A stretch of 64,000 bases of DNA. Source: Rhodococcus sp. Leaf278 (GTDB lineage: Bacteria > Actinomycetota > Actinomycetes > Mycobacteriales > Mycobacteriaceae). The first letter of the stretch is position 1; each line of letters starts with the position of its first letter. Location of the stretch: assembly GCF_001426085.1 (NCBI RefSeq), contig NZ_LMRR01000008.1, positions 62,001-126,000 of the forward strand, read 5' to 3'. The position numbers and the translations under genes are program-made. The notes beneath the pieces are model-generated. The model was not told the origin of the DNA. It saw only the letters and a list, made by a program, of their open reading frames with translations, and searched no databases. Shown here piece after piece: positions 26,632 through 34,831 of this stretch.

Positions 26632-27192
26632 ATGGATCGCCGAACCGCCATCGCCGACGCCGCCCTCGGCGTCGTTGCGCGCGATGGTCTGCGTGCGCTG
26701 ACCCACCGCGCGATCGACTCGACACTCGACTATCCGGCCGGGTCGACGTCGTACTACTTCCGAACCAAGTCCGATCTGCTCGCTGCGGTTGCTGCACGAC
26801 TGGTCGAGCTGTCACACGCATCGTTCGTGGAGATTGCCGACAACGAGACCGATGTCGCGACGGTGGTGGGGCAGTACCTTCACGGTGCGCTCACTCATCG
26901 GATGACCGAGCTGCGGGCTCGCTACGCGCTGATGCTCGATCCTGCTGTCGCGCAGAATGTTCGGGACGTCCTGGCCCGCTCGGTTTTTTCGCTCGAACTG
27001 GCCCGGGAACTGTTCGACGAACCCGCTCACGGAGACGGGCTGGTCTCGCTGTGCGAGGGCTTGATCGCCGATGTGATGTTCGGCCGTCGGACATCGAAGG
27101 ACGTTGCGGCGCTGCGGCATCCGATCGCCGTCTACCTCGCGGGTGCCGGGCGTTCACTGCGCGGGAACTCGCTGGACACCGATCTCCCGTAG
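26632..27192 (+). CDS. TetR family transcriptional regulator
   Basis: 186 residues. The helix-turn-helix is RALTHRAIDSTLDYPAGSTSYYFRTKSDLLAAV, with the variant recognition segment STSYYF. The C-terminal ligand domain contains YLHGALTHRMTELRARYALMLD, a TetR_C_33-like pattern. ATG 26632 is chosen as the start of the conserved block. A perfect palindrome at 26595-26610 lies 21 bp upstream. It is followed after 11 bp by the glycerophosphodiesterase gene, which it may co-regulate. Confidence 0.87.
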   Translation: MDRRTAIADAALGVVARDGLRALTHRAIDSTLDYPAGSTSYYFRTKSDLLAAVAARLVELSHASFVEIADNETDVATVVGQYLHGALTHRMTELRARYALMLDPAVAQNVRDVLARSVFSLELARELFDEPAHGDGLVSLCEGLIADVMFGRRTSKDVAALRHPIAVYLAGAGRSLRGNSLDTDLP

Positions 27193-27203
27193 CCTGGCCG
27201 ACC

Positions 27204-28268
27204 ATGCGATTCGTGAGATACATAGCTGTGGCATGCGTTTCCGCTCTGGCTCTGACCGGGTGCGGAACCGAATCGACCACAGACCCGGCATTGCCGGAAA
27301 GTGGCGCGGCACCACTCGGCTCGTTCGACCTGCAGGCGCATCGCGGCGGCCTGGGCCTGGTCACCGAGAGCACGATCGAATCGTTCTCCAATGCACTGCA
27401 ACTCGGAGTCAGCACCCTCGAACTGGACACTCAGATCACCGAGGACGGCGTCGCGATCGTCACGCACGACCGCAAGGTTTCCGACAAGAAGTGCATCGAC
27501 ACCGGTGCATCCACGCCGGGAGACCCGGACTTTCCGTACGTCGGAAAGTTCGTCGACACACTGACTCTCGCGCAGATCCGCACACTCGATTGCGGTGCGT
27601 TGCCGCTCGCGGACTACCCGGAGCAACGACGCGTGCCCGGTGCTCGCATGCCGACGCTCACCGAGGTGCTGGATCTGGTGAAGTCGGTCGACGCGCCGGA
27701 CGTGAAGCTGAACGTCGAAACCAAGGTCGAGGCAGGCAGCCCGACCGAAACCGCTCCACGCGAACAGTTCGTCGACACCGTGCTGGGGACGATCGAGGAA
27801 GCAGGCATGCTGGACCGGATCACTGTGCAGAGCTTCGACTGGGGCGCACTGAAACTGGTTCGAGACGACGAGCCCGAGGTGCCGGTGGTCGCGCTGACCA
27901 ATGGCGACTTCTTGCAGGTCGGCCAGGACGGTGTTTCACCCTGGCTCGGCGGACTGGACATCGACGATTTCGGTGGAGACGCGATCGCCGCGATCGATTC
28001 GTTCGGAGCGTCCGCCTACTCGCCGGTGCAGGGAAAACCGCAAAGCGGCAAGGTCGGCGACCCCGACTTCGATCTCTTTGTCACGCAGGCAATGGTCGAC
28101 GCCGCCCACGAGCGCGGAATCCGAGTAATCCCCTGGACCGTCGACGACCCCGACACGATGCGTGCCTTGATGGACCTGGGCGTCGACGGGCTGATCACCG
28201 ACTACCCCGACCGCGTGCGCACCGTCATGAGCGAGCGCGGACTTCCGCTGCCAGAACCCGCGCGGTGA
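27204..28268 (+). CDS. Glycerophosphodiester phosphodiesterase, lipoprotein
   Basis: 354 residues. A lipoprotein signal peptide ends in the lipobox LTGC with Cys20, so the enzyme is anchored on the outer face of the membrane. The GDPD barrel follows: DLQAHRGGLG with the catalytic His near 44, ESTIESF, LELDTQITEDGVAIVTHDRKVS with the metal ligands and second His, and the late segment VIPWTVDDPDTMRALMDLGVDGLITDYPD. It should release glycerol 3-phosphate and an alcohol from deacylated phospholipids. It is 11 bp downstream of the TetR gene. Confidence 0.92.
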   Translation: MRFVRYIAVACVSALALTGCGTESTTDPALPESGAAPLGSFDLQAHRGGLGLVTESTIESFSNALQLGVSTLELDTQITEDGVAIVTHDRKVSDKKCIDTGASTPGDPDFPYVGKFVDTLTLAQIRTLDCGALPLADYPEQRRVPGARMPTLTEVLDLVKSVDAPDVKLNVETKVEAGSPTETAPREQFVDTVLGTIEEAGMLDRITVQSFDWGALKLVRDDEPEVPVVALTNGDFLQVGQDGVSPWLGGLDIDDFGGDAIAAIDSFGASAYSPVQGKPQSGKVGDPDFDLFVTQAMVDAAHERGIRVIPWTVDDPDTMRALMDLGVDGLITDYPDRVRTVMSERGLPLPEPAR

Positions 28269-28284
28269 GTGCGCGGCGGGAGAC

Positions 28285-29172
28285 TTACAGCGGGTAGCCG
28301 ACCCCGGTCAACTTCTCGCTGACGTCCCACAGCTTTGCCGCGAGAGCGGGATCCTGTGCCATGCGAGTCATCGACGCCGGGCCTGGCTTGCCCCGTGATT
28401 CGAACAGCGATGTGGGGCCGCTGTAGGTGCCGCCGCCCGCGACGTCGACGGCATAGATCGTCGGAAGTGATCCGGCACGGGCAGATTGCGAGATGAACTT
28501 CAATCCGATGGGTGCCAGTGCCCCCAGGATCTTGTTGCTGCCCAAGCCGTCCGGGCTCGTGTACAGCTCGGTCGAGGAGATACCGGGGTGCGCAGCATTG
28601 CTGGTCACTTTCGATCCGGCTTTGTCGATCCGGCGCTGTAGTTCCAGCGCGAACAGGATGTTCGCGAGCTTGGAGTTCGCGTACCCACGCTGAGCGTTGT
28701 AGCCCCCCTCGAGCTGGAGATTGTCGAAGTCCAGTTTAGGGCGCTGACGGTGCGCGACGGAGGCGATGGTGGTGATCTTCGCGTCGTCGGCGAGCTTGGG
28801 AAACAGCAGGCCGGTCAGGGCGAAGTGACCGAGGTGATTGGTGCCGAGCTGCAGCTCGAATCCGTCCTCGGTCTCGGTCCGAGAGGCCGGCATCATGACT
28901 CCTGCGTTGTTGATCAGTACGTCGATCGACTCGGGAGCCGAATCGGCATAGGTCCGCACCGAGGCCAGGTCGGCGAGATTCAGAGTTGCCGTGTCGACGG
29001 TTCCGTTCGGTGCCTCCGCTCGGATCTTCGCCGCTGCGGACTCGGCTTTCTCCTGGTTACGGCACGCGAGCGTCACATGGTCGCCACGTTTCGCGAACTC
29101 CAAGGCGGTGAAGTAGCCGATACCGGTGTTCGCTCCGGTGATGACAACGCGTCTCTGCTTGGTTTCAGGCAC
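28285..29172 (-). CDS. Short-chain dehydrogenase/reductase
   Basis: 295 residues. Cofactor motif TGANTGIGYFTALEFA near residue 14, NNAGVM near 88, and the catalytic pair in YANSKLAN (YxxxK) near 165. The arrangement and length match the retinol-dehydrogenase/WW-domain oxidoreductase-like SDRs common in actinobacteria. An arginine in LACRNQEKAE suggests NADP preference. Substrate unknown. It lies convergent to the glycerophosphodiesterase gene with 16 bp between stop codons. Confidence 0.9.
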   Translation of the reverse strand: MPETKQRRVVITGANTGIGYFTALEFAKRGDHVTLACRNQEKAESAAAKIRAEAPNGTVDTATLNLADLASVRTYADSAPESIDVLINNAGVMMPASRTETEDGFELQLGTNHLGHFALTGLLFPKLADDAKITTIASVAHRQRPKLDFDNLQLEGGYNAQRGYANSKLANILFALELQRRIDKAGSKVTSNAAHPGISSTELYTSPDGLGSNKILGALAPIGLKFISQSARAGSLPTIYAVDVAGGGTYSGPTSLFESRGKPGPASMTRMAQDPALAAKLWDVSEKLTGVGYPL

Positions 29173-29207
29173 GGCGTCAGGCTACCGGTCTGCTCTAGGA
29201 TCCGCCT

Positions 29208-29417
29208 GTGAGCACAGCAGAATCCGACGAACATCCGGACTTTCCGAAGGGGACCGGAAATCCTGCGTCCCGGGCGTTCCGTGCGGCCGGTTATCGGTGT
29301 CTCGACGACCTCGCAGGTGTGTCGGCGGCAGAGTTGAGAACACTGCACGGGGTAGGCCCGAAGGCGCTCGCGGTCGTCCAGGCAGCACTCGAGCAGACCG
29401 GTAGATCACTCGGCTGA
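29208..29417 (+). CDS. Small helix-hairpin-helix protein
   Basis: 69 residues starting at GTG. The sequence GYRCLDDLAGVSAAELRTLHGVGPKALAVVQAAL contains one HhH motif (HGVGPKA), the type that binds DNA backbone non-specifically. Short stand-alone HhH proteins of this kind are conserved in actinobacteria and lack an assigned role. Its 3' end overlaps the convergent pentapeptide-repeat gene by 12 bp. Confidence 0.75.
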   Translation: MSTAESDEHPDFPKGTGNPASRAFRAAGYRCLDDLAGVSAAELRTLHGVGPKALAVVQAALEQTGRSLG

Positions 29418-30227
29418 GGGTCCGTCCCAGTGACTCGGACGGGTCAGGGATCGGGGCAGTCGAGTTGCTCGATCACCCCGTGCCGCATCGATCTGGAACT
29501 GGGTGGCATAGATGCTGCCGCGCAGGTCTGCGCCACTGAGGTCGGCACCCCGAAGGTCCGCGCCGATCACATCGGCGAGCCGCAGGTCGGCTCTGCGTAG
29601 GTCGGCTCCGATGAGATACGTGCCGCGTAAGCTCGCGCCGCGCAGATCGGCATCGGCCAGCTTTGCGCCGATCAGGTCGCTTCCACGGTAGTTCGGCTTC
29701 TTGCCCGATACCTCGGCGCGCACCAGATCGCTTGCGTCCAGCAGTACTTCGTTGATTCGTGAGCGCATGGCGGAGACGTCGACCGACATCAGGATGTCGG
29801 GAGTCGCCGACGTGAGCGCATCCAGTTCGTCGTACTCGCTGGTGAGCCGGGTATGCAGGCTGCCGGTCGACTGTCGGCTACGCGCATCCGCCAGATACCA
29901 GAGCAGTTCGTGCAGATCACGCATCACCGGGAAAACCGCGAACATCTCCGACGCGTTCGACGGCTGCTGCCGCCAGTCCCGTCCCTCGAACGTCGACTGC
30001 GACACTTTCTGGCCCGCACCGAAGCAGTCGTAGACCGTGCACCCGGGAAAACCCTTCTCCCGGAGCGACGAGTGAATGCCGCAACGCGAATCCTCGAGGA
30101 GGTTGCGGCACGGCTCCCCGGCGGCCTTGTCCATTGCGAAATCCGACGACTTCGAGAAGGGTAATGCGACGCAACAGAGCCCGAAACAACTGCCGCAATC
30201 GGCCAGCAAGTTCTCGGGCGCATGCAT
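29406..30227 (-). CDS. Cysteine-rich pentapeptide-repeat protein
   Basis: 273 residues. The N-terminal third contains a cysteine cluster, CGSCFGLCC near residues 9-17 and further Cys in GEPCRNL, SRCGIH and FPGCTVYDCFG, resembling metal- or iron-sulphur-binding YkgJ-type regions. The C-terminal part (about 175-255) is a run of pentapeptide repeats of A(D/N)LRx type, which should form a right-handed quadrilateral beta helix. A helical linker lies between. No function is known for this architecture. The ATG at 30227 is used; an in-frame codon at 30263 is possible. Confidence 0.8.
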   Translation of the reverse strand: MHAPENLLADCGSCFGLCCVALPFSKSSDFAMDKAAGEPCRNLLEDSRCGIHSSLREKGFPGCTVYDCFGAGQKVSQSTFEGRDWRQQPSNASEMFAVFPVMRDLHELLWYLADARSRQSTGSLHTRLTSEYDELDALTSATPDILMSVDVSAMRSRINEVLLDASDLVRAEVSGKKPNYRGSDLIGAKLADADLRGASLRGTYLIGADLRRADLRLADVIGADLRGADLSGADLRGSIYATQFQIDAARGDRATRLPRSLTRPSHWDGPSAE

Positions 30228-30270
30228 ACGTCCACTCTGTCCCTCGACGCAAGGCCGGGTCAAACGAGAT

Positions 30271-30654
30271 TCACTCGGGTGGATCGAGAAGCGCGATCAG
30301 TTTCTTCGGTGCCCTGGTGCAGTAGCTCTCGGTGATCAGCTCGCCGAGTTCGACGCGGTCCACGGAGGCGTCGAGTTTCATGCCGATGATCTCCGGACCC
30401 CAACCTGGAGCGAAGAAGCCGTGTCGATTCGACAATGCGTCGAGTTCTGTTCCGCGGGAACGGAAAACGAGGACGGTGGCCGGGCCGTCGGTACCTGCGG
30501 CCTTCGCGAACGCCGGCGGACCACCGTCGCGAATCTCGAGCAGGTGGGCGAACGTCCGACCGCGTATCCGCCAGCGGGTACCGACCCAGGCTTGCTCTTC
30601 GTACGTCTCGGGCAGCGTCAGGCATATTCGACGGACTGTGGAATCCCAGTTCAT
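30271..30654 (-). CDS. MmcQ/YjbR family protein
   Basis: 127 residues. The CyaY-like fold of MmcQ/YjbR proteins is recognised from CLTLPETYEEQAW near the start, the central GRTFAHLLEI and the C-terminal LGELITESYCTRAPKKLIALL. Such proteins are small DNA-binding-like domains of unknown role. GGAGAGG upstream supports the ATG at 30654. It is divergent from the methyltransferase at 30738 and lies 43 bp upstream of the pentapeptide-repeat gene on the same strand. Confidence 0.82.
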   Translation of the reverse strand: MNWDSTVRRICLTLPETYEEQAWVGTRWRIRGRTFAHLLEIRDGGPPAFAKAAGTDGPATVLVFRSRGTELDALSNRHGFFAPGWGPEIIGMKLDASVDRVELGELITESYCTRAPKKLIALLDPPE

Positions 30655-30737
30655 CGACCTCTCCTCTCCTGCCACATACCGCGCTACAGTATTTCAACGG
30701 GGAGCTGGGCGCACAGCAATCCAGGAGGTCGTCCGCG

Positions 30738-31499
30738 GTGGAACCAGGGTTCGACGAGGTGGTGTCCGCGTTGCGCGCTGCCGGGTGTGTGTTCGCCGAG
30801 GAGGAAGCCGAGGTCCTCGTCGAGTCCGCCTCGAACCCGGGAGAGCTCGTAGAAATGCTGAGGCGTCGCATCGCCGGTGAACCGCTGGAGCACGTCGTCG
30901 GGTGGGTGTGGTTCTGTGGTCGACGCATCGCCGTCGAACCGGGCGTGTTCGTTCCCCGTCGCCGCACCGAGTTCCTCGTCGAATGTGCTGCAGCACTGCA
31001 CCCTTCGGTGCTTCTCGACCTGTGTTGTGGGTCCGGCGCGATCGGGCTGTCGGTCCCTGGCGTCATCGAGTTGCATGCGGCCGATGTCGACGCTGCGGCG
31101 GTGGAGTGCGCCGAACGCAACCTCGATGCCGTCGGAGGCACCGTGTACCGCGGCGACCTGTTCGACGCGCTGCCGCAGGAACTGCACCACAGATTCGACG
31201 CGATAGTCGTCAACGCCCCGTATGTCCCGACGGGCGAAATCGCGCTGATGCCGAGGGAGGCGCGACTCCACGAGCCGCACATCGCGCTCGACGGCGGTGT
31301 GGACGGTGCTCATCTCCATCGCCGGGTTGCAGCGCAGGCCCATCTGTGGCTGGCTCCGCATGGCAGTTTGCTCATCGAAACCAGTGCGCTACTGGCAAAT
31401 TCGACAATGCAGGCATTTTCGGAGGCAGGATTCGTGGCCAGTACCAGCCAATCCGAGACGTTCGATGCCGTCGTGGTGATCGGTTCGATCAGCGAATAG
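30738..31499 (+). CDS. PrmC/HemK-related protein N5-glutamine methyltransferase
   Basis: 253 residues. A helical N-terminal domain (1-75) with GEPLEHVVGWVWFCGRRIAVEPGVFVPRRRTE precedes the Rossmann methyltransferase with the SAM motif LLDLCCGSGAIGL near 97. The catalytic motif that is NPPY in true PrmC reads NAPYVP here, which is the mark of the PrmC-related subfamily seen in actinobacteria. It is therefore probably not the release-factor methylase itself. GTG 30738 follows AGGAGG at 9 bp. Its protein substrate is unknown. Confidence 0.85.
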   Translation: MEPGFDEVVSALRAAGCVFAEEEAEVLVESASNPGELVEMLRRRIAGEPLEHVVGWVWFCGRRIAVEPGVFVPRRRTEFLVECAAALHPSVLLDLCCGSGAIGLSVPGVIELHAADVDAAAVECAERNLDAVGGTVYRGDLFDALPQELHHRFDAIVVNAPYVPTGEIALMPREARLHEPHIALDGGVDGAHLHRRVAAQAHLWLAPHGSLLIETSALLANSTMQAFSEAGFVASTSQSETFDAVVVIGSISE

Positions 31500-31547
31500 T
31501 GATCCAACTCGTGTTTCGATAGCGGGTCTTGGTGGCATTCCCGGCCC

Positions 31548-32249
31548 ATGACTACATTGCTGTTCGCTGTAACCGCTGCCGACCACTGGACCCTGAACGA
31601 CGGAAGCAAGCATCCCACCGGGTACTGGGCCGAAGAGCTCGTCGAATCTCACCGCACCTTCGTGGACGCAGGATGGGACATAACCGTGGCCACGCCGGGC
31701 GGCAAGGCACCGGTCGTCGACGAGGGCAGCCTGGCAGTCGACGCCAACGGCGGTGACGAGCAGAAGGTCGCGGATCAGAAGAGCTACCTCGCGTCGATCG
31801 AGTCGATCCTGTCCTCGCCCGCCGTGCTGGAGGATCAGAAGGCCTCGGACTTCGACGTCGTGTTCGTCCCCGGCGGCCACGGCCCGATGGAGGATCTCGC
31901 CGTATCGACAAGCTTCGGCGCGCTCGTGGTCGACTTCCTCGACGCGAACAAGGTGGTCTCCGCGGTGTGCCACGCGCCCGCCGCCCTGCTGCCCGCCGTG
32001 CGCTCCGATGGATCCTGGGCCTTCGACGGGTACGAGCTCACCGGTTTCACCGACGAGGAAGAGACCCAGGCCGGGCTTGCCGACAAGGCCCCGTGGCTCC
32101 TCGAGACCCGGCTGCGCGAGAACGGTGCCAAGTTCGAGAACGCCGATGCGTGGTCGCCGCACGTGGTCGTCGACCGGAACCTCTACACCGGACAGAACCC
32201 GGCCTCGACGCGGCCGCTCGCGGAAAAGCTGGTCAGCTCGCTCAAGTAG
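31548..32249 (+). CDS. DJ-1/PfpI-type glutamine amidotransferase-like protein
   Basis: 233 residues. The nucleophile elbow is VSAVCHAPAALL, with the reactive Cys near residue 141. The segment VVFVPGGHGPMEDL and the N-terminal HPTGYWAEELVESH, with its Glu and His, fit the Hsp31-like subgroup of class I amidotransferase-fold proteins. Members act as glyoxalases, deglycases or chaperones; which applies is unknown. It precedes lon by about 100 bp on the same strand, with a hairpin between, so it is probably a separate transcript. Confidence 0.87.
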   Translation: MTTLLFAVTAADHWTLNDGSKHPTGYWAEELVESHRTFVDAGWDITVATPGGKAPVVDEGSLAVDANGGDEQKVADQKSYLASIESILSSPAVLEDQKASDFDVVFVPGGHGPMEDLAVSTSFGALVVDFLDANKVVSAVCHAPAALLPAVRSDGSWAFDGYELTGFTDEEETQAGLADKAPWLLETRLRENGAKFENADAWSPHVVVDRNLYTGQNPASTRPLAEKLVSSLK

Positions 32250-32259
32250 TCCTCCCGGC

Positions 32260-32291
32260 GGCCGGTGTTCTGCCCACGGAGAACACTGGCC
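32260..32291 (+). terminator. Hairpin after the DJ-1 family gene
   Basis: GGCCGGTGTTCT and AGAACACTGGCC pair with one mismatch around an 8-base loop, 11 bp after the stop codon. No T run follows, so it is a likely but not classical terminator. Confidence 0.55.
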
Positions 32292-32321
32292 AGCGGCGGG
32301 AACATCACTACTGCTTTCGAA

Positions 32322-32342
32322 GTTGAGTCCGGATAGCTCAAT
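32322..32342 (+). promoter_or_regulatory. HAIR-like element (HspR binding site) upstream of lon
   Basis: GTTGAGT-7 nt-GCTCAAT resembles the HspR-associated inverted repeat CTTGAGT-N7-ACTCAAG: 6 of 7 matches on the left and 5 of 7 on the right, with the exact N7 spacing. It lies 13 bp upstream of the lon start codon. Streptomyces lon is known to be under HspR control, which makes this location meaningful. Confidence 0.6.
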
Positions 32343-32355
32343 CTTTGGAGGAGAA

Positions 32356-34671
32356 GTGACCGAAACCGTTCGAGTCCCCGTACTGTTCCTGACCGATCCC
32401 ATAGTCCTGCCCGGAATGGTGGTGCCCGTCGAACTCGACGAGGCCGCACGCGCCGCCGTCGACGCAGCGAAGGCAAGCAACGACGGCACGCTGCTGGTTG
32501 CTCCCCGTCTCGAAGACCGCTATGCCGCGTACGGCGTCCTCGCCACCATCGTGCAGATGGGCCGACTGGCCGACGGTCGTCCGGCCGCCGTCATCAAGGC
32601 CACGCGTCGCGCACACATTGGCCATGGGGTCAGCGGCCCCGGCGCTGCCCTGTGGGTGGAGGCCGAGACCGTCGCAGACATAGCCGTGAGTGATGAACTC
32701 AAAGCCCTTGCGGCGGAATACAAGCAGCTGGTCGTCGCGATGCTGCAACGCCGGGACGCCTGGCAGGTGATCGACTCGGTCAACAAGCTCACCGATCCGA
32801 GCGCGATCGCCGATACCGCGGGTTATGCGTCGTACCTCACCGACGTTCAGAAGCGCGACCTTCTCGAAACCCCCGACGTTGCAACTCGATTGACGTCGCT
32901 CATCGACTGGACCAAGGCCCATCTCGCCGAGGTCGAGGTGAACGACAAGATCTCCGGTGATGTCCGCGAAGGCATGGAGAAGACTCAGAAGGAGTTCTTG
33001 CTCCGCCAGCAATTGGCTGCCATTCGCAAGGAACTCGGCGAGGACGAGCCCGACGGTGCCGACGACTACCGAGGCCGCGTCGAGGCTGCCGACCTGCCCG
33101 AGAAGGTGCGCGAACAGGCCCTGCGCGAGGTCGGCAAGTTGGAGCGTGCCAGTGATCAAAGTCCGGAATCTGGCTGGATTCGAACCTGGCTCGACACCGT
33201 GCTCGACCTACCGTGGAGCAACACCACGACCGACAACACCGATATCGATTCTGCCCGTGCAGTTCTCGACGCGGATCACCACGGACTCGACGATGTGAAG
33301 GATCGGATCGTGGAGTACCTGGCCGTCCGTGCGCGCCGCTCCGAACGAGGTCTGCAGTCGGTCGGCGGACGCGGATCCGGTGCAGTGATGGTGCTCGCGG
33401 GCCCACCCGGGGTGGGTAAGACCTCGTTGGGCGAGTCCGTTGCACGCGCGCTCGGCCGCACCTTCGTGCGCGTCGCTCTCGGTGGCGTTCGAGACGAGGC
33501 CGAGATCCGTGGGCACCGCCGCACCTATGTGGGCGCACTGCCGGGCCGAATCGTGCGGGCCATCGGCGAGGCAGGGTCGATGAATCCCGTTGTGTTACTG
33601 GACGAGATCGACAAGGTCGGATCCGATTACCGCGGTGACCCCAGTGCCGCTCTGCTCGAGGTGCTGGACCCGGCGCAGAACCACACGTTCCGTGATCACT
33701 ACCTCGACCTCGATCTCGACCTGTCCGACGTGGTGTTCCTCGCCACGGCCAACGTGATCGACCAGATTCCCGGCCCGTTGCTCGATCGTATGGAACTGGT
33801 GACCATCGACGGATACACCGAGGACGACAAGGTCGTCATCGCCCGGAACTATCTGCTTCCCCGTCAGATGGACAGGGCTGCGGTCACGTCCGAGGAGGTG
33901 ACGGTGACCGACGCCGCACTGCGGAAGATCGCTGCCGACTACACCCGCGAGCCCGGCGTGCGACAACTGGAGCGTTTGTTGGCAAAGGCCCTACGCAAGG
34001 TGGCTACGAAACTCGTGGGTACCGCCGACGTGCTGCATATCGACGAGCCGGATCTGGTGACCTACCTTGGTCGTCCTCGCTTCACCCCCGAGGCACACGA
34101 GCGGACCGAAGTGCCCGGTGTGGCAACGGGTCTGGCGGTCACTGGACTCGGCGGTGATGTGCTGTTCATCGAGGCGGCCTCGACGGACGGCGATCCCGGG
34201 TTGAAGCTCACCGGTCAGCTGGGCGACGTGATGAAGGAATCTGCGCAGATCGCGTTGTCGTACGTGCGCTCGCACGCAGCACAATTCGGTGTCACACCCG
34301 AATCGCTCGATCGCAGCATCCACGTGCACGTTCCGGCGGGCGCGGTGCCGAAGGACGGTCCGTCGGCGGGCGTGACCATGGTGACGGCGCTGGTGTCGAT
34401 GGCCACCGGACGGCCGGTGCGATCGGACGTCGGCATGACCGGTGAGGTCACGTTGAACGGCCGGGTGCTGCCGATCGGCGGGGTGAAGCAGAAGTTGCTC
34501 GCTGCGCAACGAGCGGGGCTGAAGACGGTGTTCATCCCGGCGCGCAACGAACCCGATCTGGACGATGTGCCCGCAGAAGTGCTGGAAGCGTTGGACGTCC
34601 GTCCGATGACCGATGTCGCCGACATCCTGGCGCTCGCGCTGGAGCCCGCGTCAGCAGCCGCGGCGGCGTGA
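32356..34671 (+). CDS. lon: ATP-dependent protease Lon
   Basis: 771 residues in the standard Lon order. The substrate-binding domain covers about 1-190 and includes VPVLFLTDPIVLPGMVVPVEL. The AAA+ module has Walker A GPPGVGKTS near 345, and VVLLDEIDKVGSDYRGDP as Walker B. The C-terminal protease has the catalytic Ser in PKDGPSAGVT and Lys in GGVKQKLLAAQ. It degrades misfolded and regulatory proteins in the cytoplasm. The GTG start is fixed by GGAGGAG. A HAIR-like element directly upstream suggests heat-shock control through HspR. Confidence 0.96.
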   Translation: MTETVRVPVLFLTDPIVLPGMVVPVELDEAARAAVDAAKASNDGTLLVAPRLEDRYAAYGVLATIVQMGRLADGRPAAVIKATRRAHIGHGVSGPGAALWVEAETVADIAVSDELKALAAEYKQLVVAMLQRRDAWQVIDSVNKLTDPSAIADTAGYASYLTDVQKRDLLETPDVATRLTSLIDWTKAHLAEVEVNDKISGDVREGMEKTQKEFLLRQQLAAIRKELGEDEPDGADDYRGRVEAADLPEKVREQALREVGKLERASDQSPESGWIRTWLDTVLDLPWSNTTTDNTDIDSARAVLDADHHGLDDVKDRIVEYLAVRARRSERGLQSVGGRGSGAVMVLAGPPGVGKTSLGESVARALGRTFVRVALGGVRDEAEIRGHRRTYVGALPGRIVRAIGEAGSMNPVVLLDEIDKVGSDYRGDPSAALLEVLDPAQNHTFRDHYLDLDLDLSDVVFLATANVIDQIPGPLLDRMELVTIDGYTEDDKVVIARNYLLPRQMDRAAVTSEEVTVTDAALRKIAADYTREPGVRQLERLLAKALRKVATKLVGTADVLHIDEPDLVTYLGRPRFTPEAHERTEVPGVATGLAVTGLGGDVLFIEAASTDGDPGLKLTGQLGDVMKESAQIALSYVRSHAAQFGVTPESLDRSIHVHVPAGAVPKDGPSAGVTMVTALVSMATGRPVRSDVGMTGEVTLNGRVLPIGGVKQKLLAAQRAGLKTVFIPARNEPDLDDVPAEVLEALDVRPMTDVADILALALEPASAAAAA

Positions 34672-34687
34672 GACTGCACTACCCGTG

Positions 34688-34716
34688 GCCGGCCCCGAGT
34701 GCGACTCGGGGCCGGC
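34688..34716 (+). terminator. Strong hairpin after lon
   Basis: Perfect 13-bp GC-rich stem (34688-34700 with 34704-34716) and a 3-base loop, 16 bp after the lon stop codon. No T tract follows. It probably ends or stabilises the lon transcript. Confidence 0.65.
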
Positions 34717-34780
34717 TGCACGCCCAGTCCTGGTAAGGGCACCCGGGCTTGACCTCGAGCTATGTCGAGGTTCTACGTTG

Positions 34781-34831
34781 ACGATATGAGGGCGACGACA
34801 TGAGGGCGAACATATGAGGGTGAAGACATGA
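34781..34831 (+). repeat. 14-bp tandem repeat forming three overlapping mini-ORFs before an ABC gene
   Basis: Units of pattern AcgAyATGAGGGyG start at 34781, 34795, 34809 and 34823, the fourth running into the gene. Each carries an ATG (34786, 34800, 34814, 34828). The first three encode MRATT, MRANI and MRVKT, each ended by a TGA that overlaps the next ATG as ATGA. The third TGA overlaps the real start codon at 34828. GAGGG in every unit could serve as a ribosome-binding site. This may be a termination-reinitiation relay or simply a duplicated start region. Confidence 0.8.
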
